Both the position numbers and the translations under genes were made by a program. From Tuctoria greenei (taxonomy: Eukaryota; Streptophyta; Magnoliopsida; Poales; Poaceae), in contig JAYESD010000009.1 of the NCBI GenBank assembly GCA_036927565.1, positions 157,998,929 to 158,062,928 on the forward strand: 64,000 bases of DNA. Reading direction: 5' to 3'. Shown here piece after piece: positions 33,736 through 45,185 of this stretch. Within the stretch, counting starts at the first letter, position 1. Every line of letters starts with the position of its first letter. The notes under the pieces are model-generated. The model was not told where the DNA came from. It saw only the letters and a program-made list of their open reading frames with translations, and did no database searches.

Positions 33736-36700
33736 CTAGACCCTATGGAAGAACTGGGCGACCTTCTGAGCAACCTCCGACACGTTGGCTCGGGTGGCTT
33801 CACCTTCTCCTTCAACGGGACCTTCAAGCACCGGGTCCAGAGAGAATTGGGGATCCCGGCTGGTGTAGCACGTCAGCACATACTCTGCGACGTTCTTCGC
33901 CAGGGATTGCCCCTCAACCTCCAACTGGTCCGCGATGACGTCGCCCACCTTGGAGAGTTTGCAACCCGCCGAGCTCAACGCCTGCAACGCCAGGTCCGGC
34001 TCCGGCTCCGGATCATCCGGGCGCACGGGACTTAAGCCCATTGGTGTCAGCGCGTCGTTGGCTTTGCTCAGGAACTCCCAAACCTATAGGGACTCCGCAG
34101 TCCTCAAGCCCTTCAGTTCTTCCAAAGATATTTTGGTCGCCGCCAGTTCAGAATTCTCGCGGGCAAGGCGCTCAACCTCTTTGGCATTTTGCTGAATCTT
34201 TTCAGCAACCTGCTTCTCGAGTTTGCCAAGCTCCTCCTCCCGAAGGTAGATCTTGTTCCGGCGGTCGACCAGGTCCTTCTCCCGGCCCCTAACTTTCTTC
34301 TCCCTGCAGCGAGGGTACACTCTTGCTGGTAGAGTTCCTGCCCTCGCATCTAGGCCTTCTCCTCCTCCTCAAGGCAACGCTCCTCCAACTTCTTGGTGCG
34401 TTCCTCGAGACCCTTGTCAACCAGATCCACCTTTTCGGCGAGCTCCTCCTCCCTCCTTAAGACGTCATCCCGCAACTCTAGGAGTTTTTGCTCTTCATCG
34501 TCGAGCCTTTTCTCCCTCTCCTCAAGTGCCTACCGGCGCTTAATGAGAGTAGTGTTAATGGCTTCAAGCCTTTCTTGGCGTTCATCAGCCGCACTATTAG
34601 CTGCCTTGGCCTGCTCATAAATGGCCCAGGATTGAGCGTCGAGGGCGCGAGTCAAGCTCTCCCTGTCATCCAATAATTTGCCCCAGTACTCCAGGCAGAC
34701 CTTCTCCTGCTTGATCCATTCCTTGTCATCAGCCAGCCTCAACTGCGCCAGCTTGGTCTCGAAGTAGAGCCGGTTACGCCACCACCTAAGGGTTTGGCGC
34801 TCCTCTTCAAGAGCCTTGCTGTCGTGGTAGAATGCCAGCTGAACTTGACGCAGGCTGGAGCAAGCGTTGTCAATGGACAACGACAGGGGAATGGGTTCCA
34901 GACCTGTTGGGGTCTCCTCCGCTGGTTCCAGCGGGTTCTCGCTTACAAAAATTGGGTCCCACTCCACATGAGTGGTCCCTTGAGCCTCCACAGCACTAGG
35001 GCCGTCCTCCGGGATAGTCTCAGTTGCCACCGAGGAGGGTCCCGCGGAAGAAGTTCCGACCTCCGGAAGTGGTTCCGAAGGCCCTGCCGCCAGGTCTTCA
35101 TTTGCCCCCTCAGGCAGGGGGCCAGCGACTTCATCTGGGCACCCTGGCCCAGCAGCAGGCACCTCCACCATCATTCCTTCCGGAGCAGGGACTACTTCTG
35201 GCCCCGGCCTGGGCCCCTCCTCCGTTGATGGCTCGGGTGTTGACACCTCGACCACCATGGGTTCAGGTGATGACACCTCCGCAACAACCGGCCCTGAGGC
35301 CACAACTTCAACAACAACCGTCTCGGGCGCCGGAAGGTCTTCAACCGCAACCGGCTCTAAGGCCGGAGCTTTGGAGGTAGCTGGCTCAACCGACGGAGCT
35401 TCCTCTACATCCGGCTCACTTGCCAGGACTTCAATAACCTCTGGCTCAACTGCCGGGGTTTCAACAATTTCTGACTCTGGGGCCGGAATTATTGCTTCCT
35501 CCGGCTCAACGGCCGAAGCTTCCATCATCTCAGCACCAAGACCCGGGGCTTCAACCTCCGGGGCAGGTGCTGCTGGTGCATCTTATCTCCCGTGGTCCGG
35601 TGCTACCACGGGAGTCTCGGGGGATGAGTCGAGGTCCATGACCACGACAGCTGGCGCCGGAGCTGCCGCAGCTTCAGCCACCACTTGGGGCAGCACCGGG
35701 ACAGGAGCAGAAGCTTCCGCCCTCACAGATTCAGCTGCTGTGGCTGAGGGTGGAGCCTCGCTCCTCTTCTTGGGAACGCTGCAGATGATGGATGAAGAAA
35801 CTTAAAAAACAGTTACTACAATAAAACAACTGTTTGAGGTAAAGATTAAAAATTACCTCGGGAGGCTTCCGCACCAGCTTGCGTGGAACCTCTTTCCCGG
35901 GCGTTCTGGGCTAACCATAGCCGCCGCCGGCGTGGAAGCTCTGGAAGGCCCCCCGGAACTCGTTGCAGCCACGGACATTTCCTTAGTCGAGGCCCTCCTC
36001 GACCGGGAAGGACCTCCAGGCCTAGAGGCCTCAACTGGCCCTGGTGATGGAGTCGCAAGCCCGGAGCTAGCACCCCGGGAAGATGCCGCTGCGGGTACAG
36101 TCGCCGCAGTTGTAGAAGACCTCCCCCTCCTGGGAGAAGGAGTTGATGTAGAGGTTGCAGGCCTGACGGACCTTCTGTCGGCATGCTGCAGCTTCCTCTT
36201 CCGGCTCAAGGGTTCATCCGCCGACTCCTTGCCCTTGCCGACAACTTTGATCCTTGGCTTCGGGGCAGGGTTGGAGCTACCTTCGGAAGCCCCAGGGATC
36301 ACCACCCTGGAGGTCGATCTTCTCTCGACGACACCAAGGTCGTCAAGCACCGACATCGTCCGTCGGAGCTCCCTGTTGAACTCTACTTCCACGTTCAGAG
36401 GGAGAAAGGCTGATGGCGGGGTCAAGTCATCACCCGCGACGTTGATGCCGTGCTGGAACTTCTTGAGATGAAACTCCAAGGTTGCCCCCGCCATGTTGGA
36501 CTTCAGCCCGGTCTCGACCCGATCGTCGTCCATCACGCTGTTGAGGGCCCAAGCGAGTTTTTCTCTCTTCTTCAGCGGTGCCCACCTGTTGACCAGGAAA
36601 TTGCAAAATACCGCCTGAGGAGTTAATCCTCCCTCCACGCAATGGCAGATCCTGTCAGAGCAGGGTTGAAGGCATCCGACAGCACCGGAGCTTCACTCCA

Positions 36701-37302
36701 GACTGCAATGTCAATGTTGGGGAGGCCTTCGGGCAGCTCCATCTTCTCGTGCTCCTCCACCTAGATGACTATCCAGTCCTTCTTCCAGTCATCCCACTTT
36801 CCAGAGGGAAACGACCGGAGGTACTTGAATGGGCACTTCTTGCGCTTTACGAAGTAGTAGAAGCCAAGGTACTCATTACTCCTACCGGTGGTATGGACGG
36901 TGAAGAAGGTCCGGAAAAGTTCAATGCAGGGGGGATGCCCACCCACATTTCACAGAAGTGGACGAAGATAGACACAAGAAGAATGGAGTGGGGGCTAAGG
37001 TGGTACAGCTGCAGACCATAAAAGTCTAGCAGCATCAAGAAAAAGGAGGAAAAAGGTGGGATCAACCCCACCATGGCATACGAAGAGAAGTACACCATCT
37101 CGCCGGCGTGCTCCTTCTCGAATGGGAGCTCTCCTCCGACGCGGACCAGACGGTTGAAGAAGTCCGGGGACCATCCCATGAGGGCCCGGACCTTCTTCAG
37201 GTCACCTTCGGTCTTCAAACGGCTCTCGCGGAGACCCAACTCCACCGCGGCACAGCAAGGCAAGAGAGGAAAAGCAAGCACAAGTTGGGAGTTTGAGCGC
37301 AA
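33736..37302 (-). pseudogene. Antisense accessory gene of the Tat element (PF04195-like), broken
   Basis: Several minus-strand frames between integrase and the 3' LTR form one degraded gene. The N-terminal part (about 37,302-36,850) has the hydrophobic VYFSSYAMVGLIPPFSSF and HFCEMWVG region of the plant family annotated as putative gypsy-type transposon (PF04195). Next come a WDDWKKDWIVI segment and a Ser/Pro-rich basic stretch (to 35,857). A 78-bp GT...AG intron (35,856-35,779) precedes an acidic Pro/Glu/Val-rich repeat segment and a long heptad-like coiled coil to 33,736. Frameshifts and stops occur near 36,900, 36,770, 34,530 and 34,084. Antisense genes at this place are known in Tat elements (maize Grande is an example); the protein's function is unknown. 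Confidence 0.75.
35779..35856 (-). other. Predicted intron in the antisense accessory gene
   Basis: On the minus strand the exon ends CCGAG, the intron starts GTAATT and ends CATCTGCAG, and the next exon starts CGTTCCC. An intron of similar size (87 bp) occurs in the related gene at 52,917-55,374, also after the Ser/Pro-rich segment. Confidence 0.65.
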
Positions 37303-37749
37303 GATCAGATGAGAGGCGTAAAGAACCCCAGACGGTATGCGCTTTCCTTCTTAAGTAAGCTCTCGCAACGCTTGGATGGAAACCGCAAGGAAGTCGAAGA
37401 TACTACTCAAAAATTCCACCCAGTCGATGACAAGAGGGCCCAGGACCACCCCGACGATCAAGTCGAGGTTCTTACCCAGGCGAACAGTTGTCATCATGAG
37501 GCGGGAAGCCCGAATGCGGCAGCCTGACAAGGCGCGCGGAACCAATATGATTTTTGTATCGAGAACCGGCGGCCTTCAATTGCGTGAGATCCGCACGCCA
37601 AAGATCTCATTTGCCGCACACAGGATATGCCACACGGCGAGGATTTAACTCCAAACTATCGCCAACTGCACGTCCGAAGACCTTTGAAGTTCAAAGTCGA
37701 AGGATGGACCCACCTCCGGCGGAATGACCTCACCCAAGGGATCTTCCCC

Positions 37750-37771
37750 AGAGGTGGGCCCAAGGGGCCAC
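37750..37771 (+). other. Polypurine tract of the Tat element
   Basis: GAGGTGGGCCCAAGGGGCCAC ends exactly at the 3' LTR start. The minus-strand Tat-type element at 51,204 has the same arrangement (GGGCTCGGGGGCCAC), supporting the assignment. Confidence 0.65.
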
Positions 37772-38633
37772 TGTCGGTACCCTGGGAACCGTACACCCCT
37801 TGAGATTACAAAGATCTCAAGGGAATGTCATCTACTTGATTTGAAGACCTTCGGAGGCCCACATGTCAGACATAACCGGACCCGCTTCTCCAACATGGTT
37901 AGTCCCAGGGTCGCCACGTGTACTATCAAACCAGAGCTACCGCCCACAAGGGGGAAGCTCCGGGCTATGTACCGAAATGGCACCCCCGGGCCTAACCCCA
38001 GACCGAGGGAAGCTCCAGAACTGACACGTGTCAGGTGGCACCGGACCTATCTGTTCCCCACAGTGTGCTCCAGCGCTGCCACGTGTCCAACCGTCGGATC
38101 TTCAGCCTCTAACCTCCGGAAGACTCCACAACGGCTCCGGATCTTCAAAGGGGAATCAAGGACTTCAAGACACGATTAAGTGTCATTAATACTATATTAA
38201 TGACACACGATCGGACGACCTTAATTACCAGTAACGGTGCTGTCAAAGCCCATAACTCGGTCATTAAGGGCAATTAATCGTGTTGAATGTGTATCCATAT
38301 TAGTAACCGCCGGGGCCACATGTCGGGTCAGGCTAACTTGTAACGACCTGCCCTTGTACTATAAAAGGACAGGTCGACGATACATAGAAGGGACCCCTGA
38401 GACGCGCTCACTCTACATTCTCAACTGACGTTGAGCTCATACATCCAATACAACACCAACACACCCCGTGGAGTAGGGTATTACGCTCAGGCGGCCCGAA
38501 CCACATAAATCTTCGTGTCTCTTGTGTCACTTAACACTTCACCTTCTTGAATCTCCGCGTGCCCACACCGAACCTCAAACTCCTATAACACTTTAGTAGT
38601 GTCGGGAGATCTGCCGGATCAAAACCTTTGACA
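37772..38633 (+). repeat. 3' LTR of the Tat-lineage element
   Basis: It has the same length as the 5' LTR and starts TGTCGGTACC. The end reads CCTTTGACA instead of CCACCGACA. The TATA box is intact (ACTATAAAAGG, about 38,357-38,367). AATAC follows at 38,634-38,638 as the target duplication. Confidence 0.95.
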
Positions 38634-38638
38634 AATAC

Positions 38639-38821
38639 AACAACAACACACCCCGTGGAGTAGGGTATTACGCTCAGGCGGCCCGAACCACGTAAACCTT
38701 CGTGTCTCTTGCGTCATTTTACATATCACCTTCTTGAATCTCCGCGCGCCCACACCGAACCTCAAACTCCGCAAACACTTTTAGTAGTGTCGGAAGATCT
38801 GCCGGATCAAAACCACCGACA
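38639..38821 (+). repeat. Right fragment of the older, split LTR
   Basis: It repeats the last part of the Tat LTR (ACACCCCGTGGAGTAGGG, then the CCCGAACCACGTAAA region) and ends with an intact CCGACA. Together with 1-141 it is the remainder of the LTR into which the big element inserted. Confidence 0.88.
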
Positions 38822-41030
38822 GTATGCAAGAACATATTTATCATGCAATGCAGCAATAAGTTAAACATAGGTTATAAATCATTTATAATGCAAGAATATA
38901 TTCTCAAGTACTTTTCTAGTTCACAAATCATTATCACATGTAATGCTACATTTTATTATTTATTTTCAGCATTAATGTGTATTACCAAAAGTTTAAGAGT
39001 ATGTTATATGCAAGCATAGTATTAACTAGAGTTCTATACATGCAATTATTGTGCTACAAGATTACTTTTAGTAGGACCAGCATTGAAACGGGGTTTTCAA
39101 CACGACACAATAGCTAATTATTATTTAAACCTGATTACAGTGCAAAAACAACAAGTTCTGAAGTTATTTATATGATTCCATAATTAATTAAGGACTTCTA
39201 TTGAGAAATACATGTTACAACAAAATGTTAATATGTTTTAGCAGTATTCAGCATGATCCAAAAGACATTTTATTTTAATTACAGGGGCATACAAGTAAGA
39301 ACAGCAAGCTCAGGAGCATAAAATGTAATTTCAGCAACTAATTATGTTCTCTACTCAAATCCAAACTAATTACATGGTCCCAGAATATAAATTTTAGTGT
39401 TCCCAGGGCTAAGATTTATTTTATGCTACTGTTAAGGGGCTCCTAAACATTTTTACTTAACATCAGGGGTCAAAAGAGTGATAAGATGCTAAAACCGAGT
39501 TCCAGAGAAAACCAAGGGTTAAACTGCAAAGTCCACGGGTCATACGCGTTGCTGTACAAAAGTGCAGGGGGCAAAGCATAAATCATCGAAGAGGTATATC
39601 CTGGTCTATTCTGAGCCCTAAGATTCTAAACGGATGCACTAGATTAGAGCACGAAGGGGTACGCCACGCCAATCGTTGGATATAAAGTGAAGGGTCCAGA
39701 TTTAATGCATCCAAGGGGTATCCAAGCTTCTAATCACGACCACACAAAATAGATCAAACGGCTGGAACAAGAAGAAGCCAGGCTTCTTCTTCCCCAGGCC
39801 GCAAGGCGGCGGTGCCACTATGGTCGACGGCCAGAACTCGATGGAGATCGCGGGGACCTAGCGGAAACACCCTAAAAGCTCGCCGCGGACACCAAAATAG
39901 AGATAGGGGAGCACCGTGAGCTCACCTAGGGTGGATTTACGGTCCAGGAATGAGAGGAAGATGGCCCGCGGCGAGGAGGTGTGACGAACGACGTCGAGGG
40001 TCGACGAGACGGTGCTCCGGTGGTGACTCCTTCACGTTCTTCATGCCTGGGAGCAACTACGAGGTGAGATCGACATGTTAGAGTGGTCATGAGGGGGATT
40101 AAAGGACGGAGACAGCGGGGCAGCGGAGAGCAGCGGCCAAACCTCGTCAGACTTGGTCGCAGGGCGTCATCGCGGAGATTTACTCGTGTGCTTCATGTCA
40201 GCTGCGTGTTCTGGAACAAGTCAAGTGTGATGGAGAGGTTAGAGCAAAGGAAACCTGATCGGGAGGAAGGGGACATCAGGAAAGGGCGGGGAATCTCACC
40301 GAAACTTGGTGAGGATGGGGTTCCCGTCGAGGCTCCGCGGTGTGGAGGGTCGGGATGGCTCCAAGGCATCCCGGAGCAGCAGGGCGACGAGACGGTGGGA
40401 TAAAATCTGAGGCGCGGTGGCATCTTGCGGGAGGGCGTGCGCGCGATGGAGCAAACCGAGGGAATGGCGGCGGCGGCGCGACTGGTTAGGAAACTAAAGC
40501 AAGGGGAGGGCAAGCTAGGGTTAGATGTCGCTTTATAAGGGGAGGAGCTTCGTGGGCGACAAGGCAACAAGGGTCGGATTCCTTGGGGCTTGGCATCCGA
40601 GCCCGGGGATATTTTTGGCGTCCGCGCCGGGCGAGTTCACGCGATCTGCGTGACCCAACGTGAGAGAGGGAGAGGCGCAGGGGAAAGGGAAAGCCGACAG
40701 GTGGGGTCCACCCGTCAGCGGATGGGAGAAAACGACAACATCAGGGCGGATCCGAGGCGAGCACGCGCTGCGCGTGAGCGGGCTGACCAGGAGAAGCTGA
40801 CTAGCGGGGTCCGCAAGTCAGAGAGAGGAAGGGGTCCCAGGCTCGGTAAAGCGACAAGATGTTAGCAAGTTTTATAAATTAGATTTTAATTCAAAGTACA
40901 CATTCATACATTCAATCACACAAGATTTTTCACACCATATTTTATTTTAATTTCTTCCCTTATTTAAATTTTAATGTTCAAATTATTTTTAAATTCGAAT
41001 TTTGCTTGTATTAGATTTTGGGGTGTTACA
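38822..41030 (-). repeat. Part of a gypsy-type LTR, minus orientation
   Basis: The right end reads GGGGTGTTACA, so on the minus strand an LTR begins TGTAACACCCC at 41,030. An AT-rich part, a minus-strand TATA box (CTTATAAAG, near 40,532-40,540), a CTAACCCTAG-type leader and a GC-rich tract (40,060-40,850) follow in the order seen in the two chromovirus derivatives. The left part is AT-rich and featureless. The other end is not visible: the older Tat-type LTR interrupts it at 38,821. Whether this is a solo LTR or part of a full element cannot be told. Confidence 0.55.
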
Positions 41031-41117
41031 GCTGTTGCTGCCCCACTGCTGCATGTTGATTGCTGAAGAAGGAGGAGAGCAGCATTGTGACATTGCAATC
41101 CAGGCCAACCTTAAGTA

Positions 41118-41456
41118 GTGTTTGGTTCGTGGGACGAAGTGGGATTGGATGTGTCGATCCTGTTTGTAGTGATGTTTGTTTTGTAGACAAGTGAGATGGA
41201 GTCATCTCTATAAGAAAATATTTATTTAAGATCCGAGATGAATTGATCTCTCTAGAACTGAGAGGATGAGTTCGTCTCACTTTAACTTCTACACTTTTAT
41301 CATCTCCTGTGCATCATACTTATCCTCATCCCTCTTCATCGCATGAATCAAACTAAAAACGGGGACAATTCCATCTCTCTTAAACAAAAAAAAATTATCT
41401 CATCCAAAAAACAAGGATGGATCCGTTCCGTCTCACTTCGTCTCCGAACCAAACAC
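41118..41456. mobile_element. MITE-like inverted-repeat element upstream of the DUF1995 gene
   Basis: The left end GTGTTTGGTTCG..GGGACGAAGTG and the right end CACTTCGTC..CGAACCAAACAC are inverted repeats of about 25 bases with small gaps. The interior is 339 bp in total, AT-rich and non-coding. Such GTTTGGTTC ends are common among grass MITEs. The target duplication is not clear, so the superfamily is left open. It ends about 240 bases before the start codon. Confidence 0.7.
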
Positions 41457-41697
41457 ACTCTGACTGAACGCCCTATGCCCGTTCCCTAATCCCTATTGCC
41501 GGTTGGGCCTGGATTTGGTCCGCGCCGGACTGATCCACGGGGATCGGGCTGCATTCCCGGCCGTTCCCGGCCCAACTGAACGAGCCCGGATGGAATCCCG
41601 TTCCCGGTGCGAGCCTGCCGTTATCCCAAAGCAGCTGAGTAAGAATCGCCGCTGCTCTCGACCACGTCTTCCCCTACACAGCGCGCGCGGTGAAGCA

Positions 41698-44600
41698 ATG
41701 GCCACCACGGCGCCGCCCCTCTCGCCTCACCGCGCGTGCCGTGCCCCTCTCCGCTGCCGCAGAGTCCCGCTCCCACCTCTCGCCTTTGACCTCGCCGCGC
41801 CGGCAAGGCCGGGGCCGCGGCCGCGGCTGTTGCGCGTCCGCCGGGTGCCGCCCCCGTGCACAGCTAAGTTCGGCAAGTTCGACGCCCCCGCCGAGGCCGA
41901 GGACCCGGAAGCGGCGGCAGCGGGCGACGGGGAGGCGGAGGAGGACGACAGGTCAGTCTCGCTGCCCCCACTCAGCTCGTGCTTAACCAACAACGCAAAG
42001 ATCGGCGCAGTCTGAGGCGGCCGTGTGTGCGTTTGGTGCTGCGTGGTTACAGCTGCTTGCCGTCGGATTTGGAGGGCGCGATTCGGCAATCGGGAAAGGC
42101 CAGCGCGGATTTCGTCAACTCTGGAGGCATGCGAGCCATCGTATGATCCGCATTCCCTTTCCCTTTCTGGCACACGTTCTTCGTGTCTTCATTGCTTCAG
42201 TAATTCGATTCAGTCTTGTCTGCTTCAACATCAGTGGCTTGAGTACTCCTTTTCTGCTGAGCATGCATCTGTAGCACACAATTCTGAAGAGTTTGTGCTT
42301 GGTCACATCACAACTGCAGGCTGAGCTGTTGATCCCTCAGTTGGAATTCCTCAACGAGGAAGGAGCACAGGCTGAGCTCTGGGCGCTTGCGAGGATTTTC
42401 CTGGACACTCTTGTAGAAGAGACTGGACAGGTTTGGATACGAGGTCATTTAGCAATAGACATCTCTTTTCCTCTCTTTTTTTTTTTCGCTTGCTTACGTA
42501 GCCCTAGTTGATACAGAGGATTACTACTTTGGCCCTTGGATTTCTTTCACAGTGCAAAATCAGTATAAAATATGTGAACCTTGTCTTTTGTATATCCAAC
42601 TGATGCAACATTGTTGATTTGCAGAAAGTTACGGCCATTTTCCCTGATGCGGGAGCAGCTGCCCTTCTGAAGTATCAATGGCAAGATGCACCATTCAAGT
42701 GCTCTAGGTACTGCTTCACTTTATCAGTCACGTCCAAGAATGATGATCTTATTGTGAATTGATTTTTTACATGTACGTAATATCTCATGGTTTCTTGAAT
42801 TCATGTGACATGCTATCTGTATCAATACAGACGCACATCTGATTTTCCCTTGTGATACAAGACATAGCTAACCTTCTCACTATCATTTATTGTCTGCTTG
42901 ATTCTTAGTTCCTAATGAATAGCATATTTTTACTGGAAATGTCAGGACAGAATTCTCGCCGCTTTGAGTTCTTGGAGAATAAATTTTATCAGTTTGACAT
43001 TATGTAGTACTAAGATTGCAGCCTCATCCGTGTTTTCTCTTTGAGGATCCTCAATCAATTTTTTAATTGAATTGCAGCTTGAGTGATCGTAAGCCAGTTG
43101 GTGCTGAGGATGAGGTCGCAGTTATGATTATCCCTGATCATCAGATGCTGGAATCTGTTGAACGCATCACATCTCAACTCTCTGATGATCCTGTATGTAA
43201 ATTACGCTTTCGTCTGATCAAAATGTTCTTCAGACATTAATTCATATAAAAGGGTGAAGTTTCATTAATGTTCCAAAGAAAGTTGGTAAAATAAGATAAT
43301 TAGAGAGTATTAGGATGTGCATGCACATATGCTGGACCGTGTTTGCATCAGAATATTAGTTGCATACCTATATTACTATATGCATAGTCATCTCATGGAA
43401 GAGCTGATACAAATGTTCATTCTTATAATAATTCATCCATATTCTCATCAATTTAAGGCTTACATTTTAACCCACATCATTCTTTATGTTACTCTTATGT
43501 TACTATCTGTAAATATTCCATCCATTTTTTATATCCTAAAGTGGTGTCAAATTTTGATTGAATGAAGATAAGACCTCTTGTCATGTGGAACCCACGCCTC
43601 GTTAGTGGAGATGTTGGAGTAGGCTTTAATGTTCGGAATCTGCGAAGAAATTTCTTGAGGTAAGCGTGCACTATAGCCTGCCAATGTGTAACTTCACAAT
43701 AAATAAATAAATATTCCTTACAGACATCAGAGTATGAACAGAGACACGTATTTGTGAAGATTATGCTGCTAGTTTCTAAACTATGGTAGTTTGTTCTTCA
43801 AACATCTGCTTATCTTGGATAGTTTATTCTCTGAAATATATTGAATGGATCCATTAGCACTTTCGTGTCAGGAGGATTAAACCATGGGGTTGAGCAACCA
43901 ATCTTACGTCTTATCATTTGTTTGTGTACAAGTTTTCTTGGCTGAATTATAGCATGTTTTCTTCTTTTACGTTGGATAGTGCTGTTATTTTGCTAACATC
44001 CATCTCTCATTTCACAGTACTTTTACCACTGTTTACTCGATGAGGCCATTGCCAACTGGTGCAATCTTTAGATGTTATCCTGGGTATGTAAAATAATTGT
44101 TATATTTCCATTGATATATGATCTAGATAAATGGTCATTAAAAGAAAAGCTAAATGTATATTCAGAAACTGGAAAGTATTTTCTGATGATCCAAATAGGC
44201 CAAATCGGTATTTGCTTGCCAGGGAACTCACAAGTCGTCCTGATGCAACAGATACTGAGGTAATATACTGAGTATGAGAATCACTAATATTTTTGAAATT
44301 TATCTTTGATCACAACATATTTAAGTATTTATGGTGAATTGAATCTGAGCACTGTGGAAAAAGTTAGTAGAATTACATGACTGCTGCAAGGACCAAATGA
44401 TCATATCGTTTCTCAATCTTCTGAACACATTTTGTGACCCAGCTCATACGAAGCAGCCAAACTAGCACAAGCTGGAGAGTGTTGATTCACTTTTTTATAT
44501 TTAAAAATATTTTTCCTCTTAGGAAAATGTTTATTAAAGATGCCGTTTTGCATTTCAGAAACATACCTGTCAATAAAAATTTCATCCTCTAAAAGCTGAC

Positions 44601-44728
44601 ACCACTCCAATTTGCAGAGGATTTTCGGAGGTACTGATGAGCAATCTGAAGTGGAACCATCATTTGTGAATAATGTCAAAGGCGTGTTCAGTTCTGTGAG
44701 TCGGTTTATGAGGGTCATCTCCAAGTGA
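41698..44728 (+). CDS. Chloroplast-targeted DUF1995 protein, nine exons, 337 aa
   Basis: Exons, all with GT/AG borders and consistent phase: 41,698-41,951; 42,053-42,140; 42,320-42,430; 42,625-42,707; 43,078-43,192; 43,568-43,659; 44,018-44,083; 44,166-44,259; 44,618-44,728 (TGA). The first exon encodes an Ala/Arg/Pro-rich N-terminus typical of a chloroplast transit peptide, then an acidic stretch. Exons 2-8 encode a DUF1995 domain: LEGAIRQSGKASADF, LIPQLEFLNEEGAQAELW, VTAIFPDAGAA, VMIIPDHQMLESVERI, RPLVMWNPRLVSG, FNVRNLRRNF, YSMRPLPTGAIFRCYPGNW. DUF1995 members include LPA3, an assembly factor of photosystem II, but orthology is not claimed. An upstream in-frame ATG at 41,503 lacks transit-peptide logic. 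The splice acceptor before exon 6 is weak (AATGAAG) but needed for the conserved frame. Confidence 0.88.
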
Positions 44729-45185
44729 AAACCACGGCAAATGTTCTTCCATCTGATGCTACTGATAATCATCATCATAGCTTATAATTGGACAGTGCAA
44801 AAAGATGGATTTATTCAATGATGCGATGTTGTGAATAGTTCCAGGATCCTACATAATTCGCTTCTTATTTTCGCAACTGTATAAAAAGTTTCAGTCGATA
44901 GATCATACCTTTTTCTCCTGGAAGTAGCAGAGTTGAAATGTAGCTACAATTATTTCCTAAATATCTGTCCCTTGTGTTCATGTATCATAATCTGAGCTCA
45001 CCTTTTGCTAAATAAAAAAAGGGGAGTTGAATGAAATATACGAACTCTGTTTACATGTGTGTACTGTGAATCAAAACAATTTCTTTATCCTACAGTGAGT
45101 CAGGATATCTACACCCAATGTGATGAAAGGACCAAGTTGCAGAAATACTTTTGGATAAATCTGAACACGTTCAGCATTAGAATCA
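44729..45185. other. Tail-to-tail intergenic region
   Basis: This is the 3' untranslated space of the DUF1995 gene (plus) and the WRKY gene (minus). It is AT-rich with no reading frame of note. AATAAA-like signals occur (e.g. CTAAATAAAAAAAGG near 45,010). Confidence 0.6.

Larger units (their letters stand above)
142..38633 (+). mobile_element. Ty3/gypsy retrotransposon, Tat lineage, containing three nested elements
   Basis: Two 862-bp LTRs (142-1003 and 37,772-38,633) bound the element. They start TGTCGG; the left copy ends CCGACA, the right TTGACA. The 5-bp target duplication AATAC flanks it at 137-141 and 38,634-38,638. Removing three inserted elements leaves about 13.1 kb. Order on the plus strand is LTR, primer site, gag, protease, RT, RNase H, second RNase H, integrase, spacer, antisense gene, polypurine tract, LTR. 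The second RNase H module and the antisense gene near the 3' LTR are known traits of the Tat lineage. By-eye comparison of the LTRs gives about 32 differences, roughly 96 percent identity. Several in-frame stops make it defective. Confidence 0.92.

Noticed and set aside
37772..38821. A single long LTR with an internal tandem duplication
   Set aside because: The AATAC duplication and the matching fragment at 1-141 show it is one LTR followed by the rest of another, older LTR.
41503..41697. Upstream in-frame ATG of the DUF1995 gene
   Set aside because: The extra 65 residues lack transit-peptide character. The ATG at 41,698 gives a typical plastid-type N-terminus.
42015..42324. Frames of 83 and 99 codons between exons 1 and 3 of the DUF1995 gene
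   Set aside because: They cross splice sites of exon 2 and the third intron. Only 42,053-42,140 in another phase fits the conserved domain.
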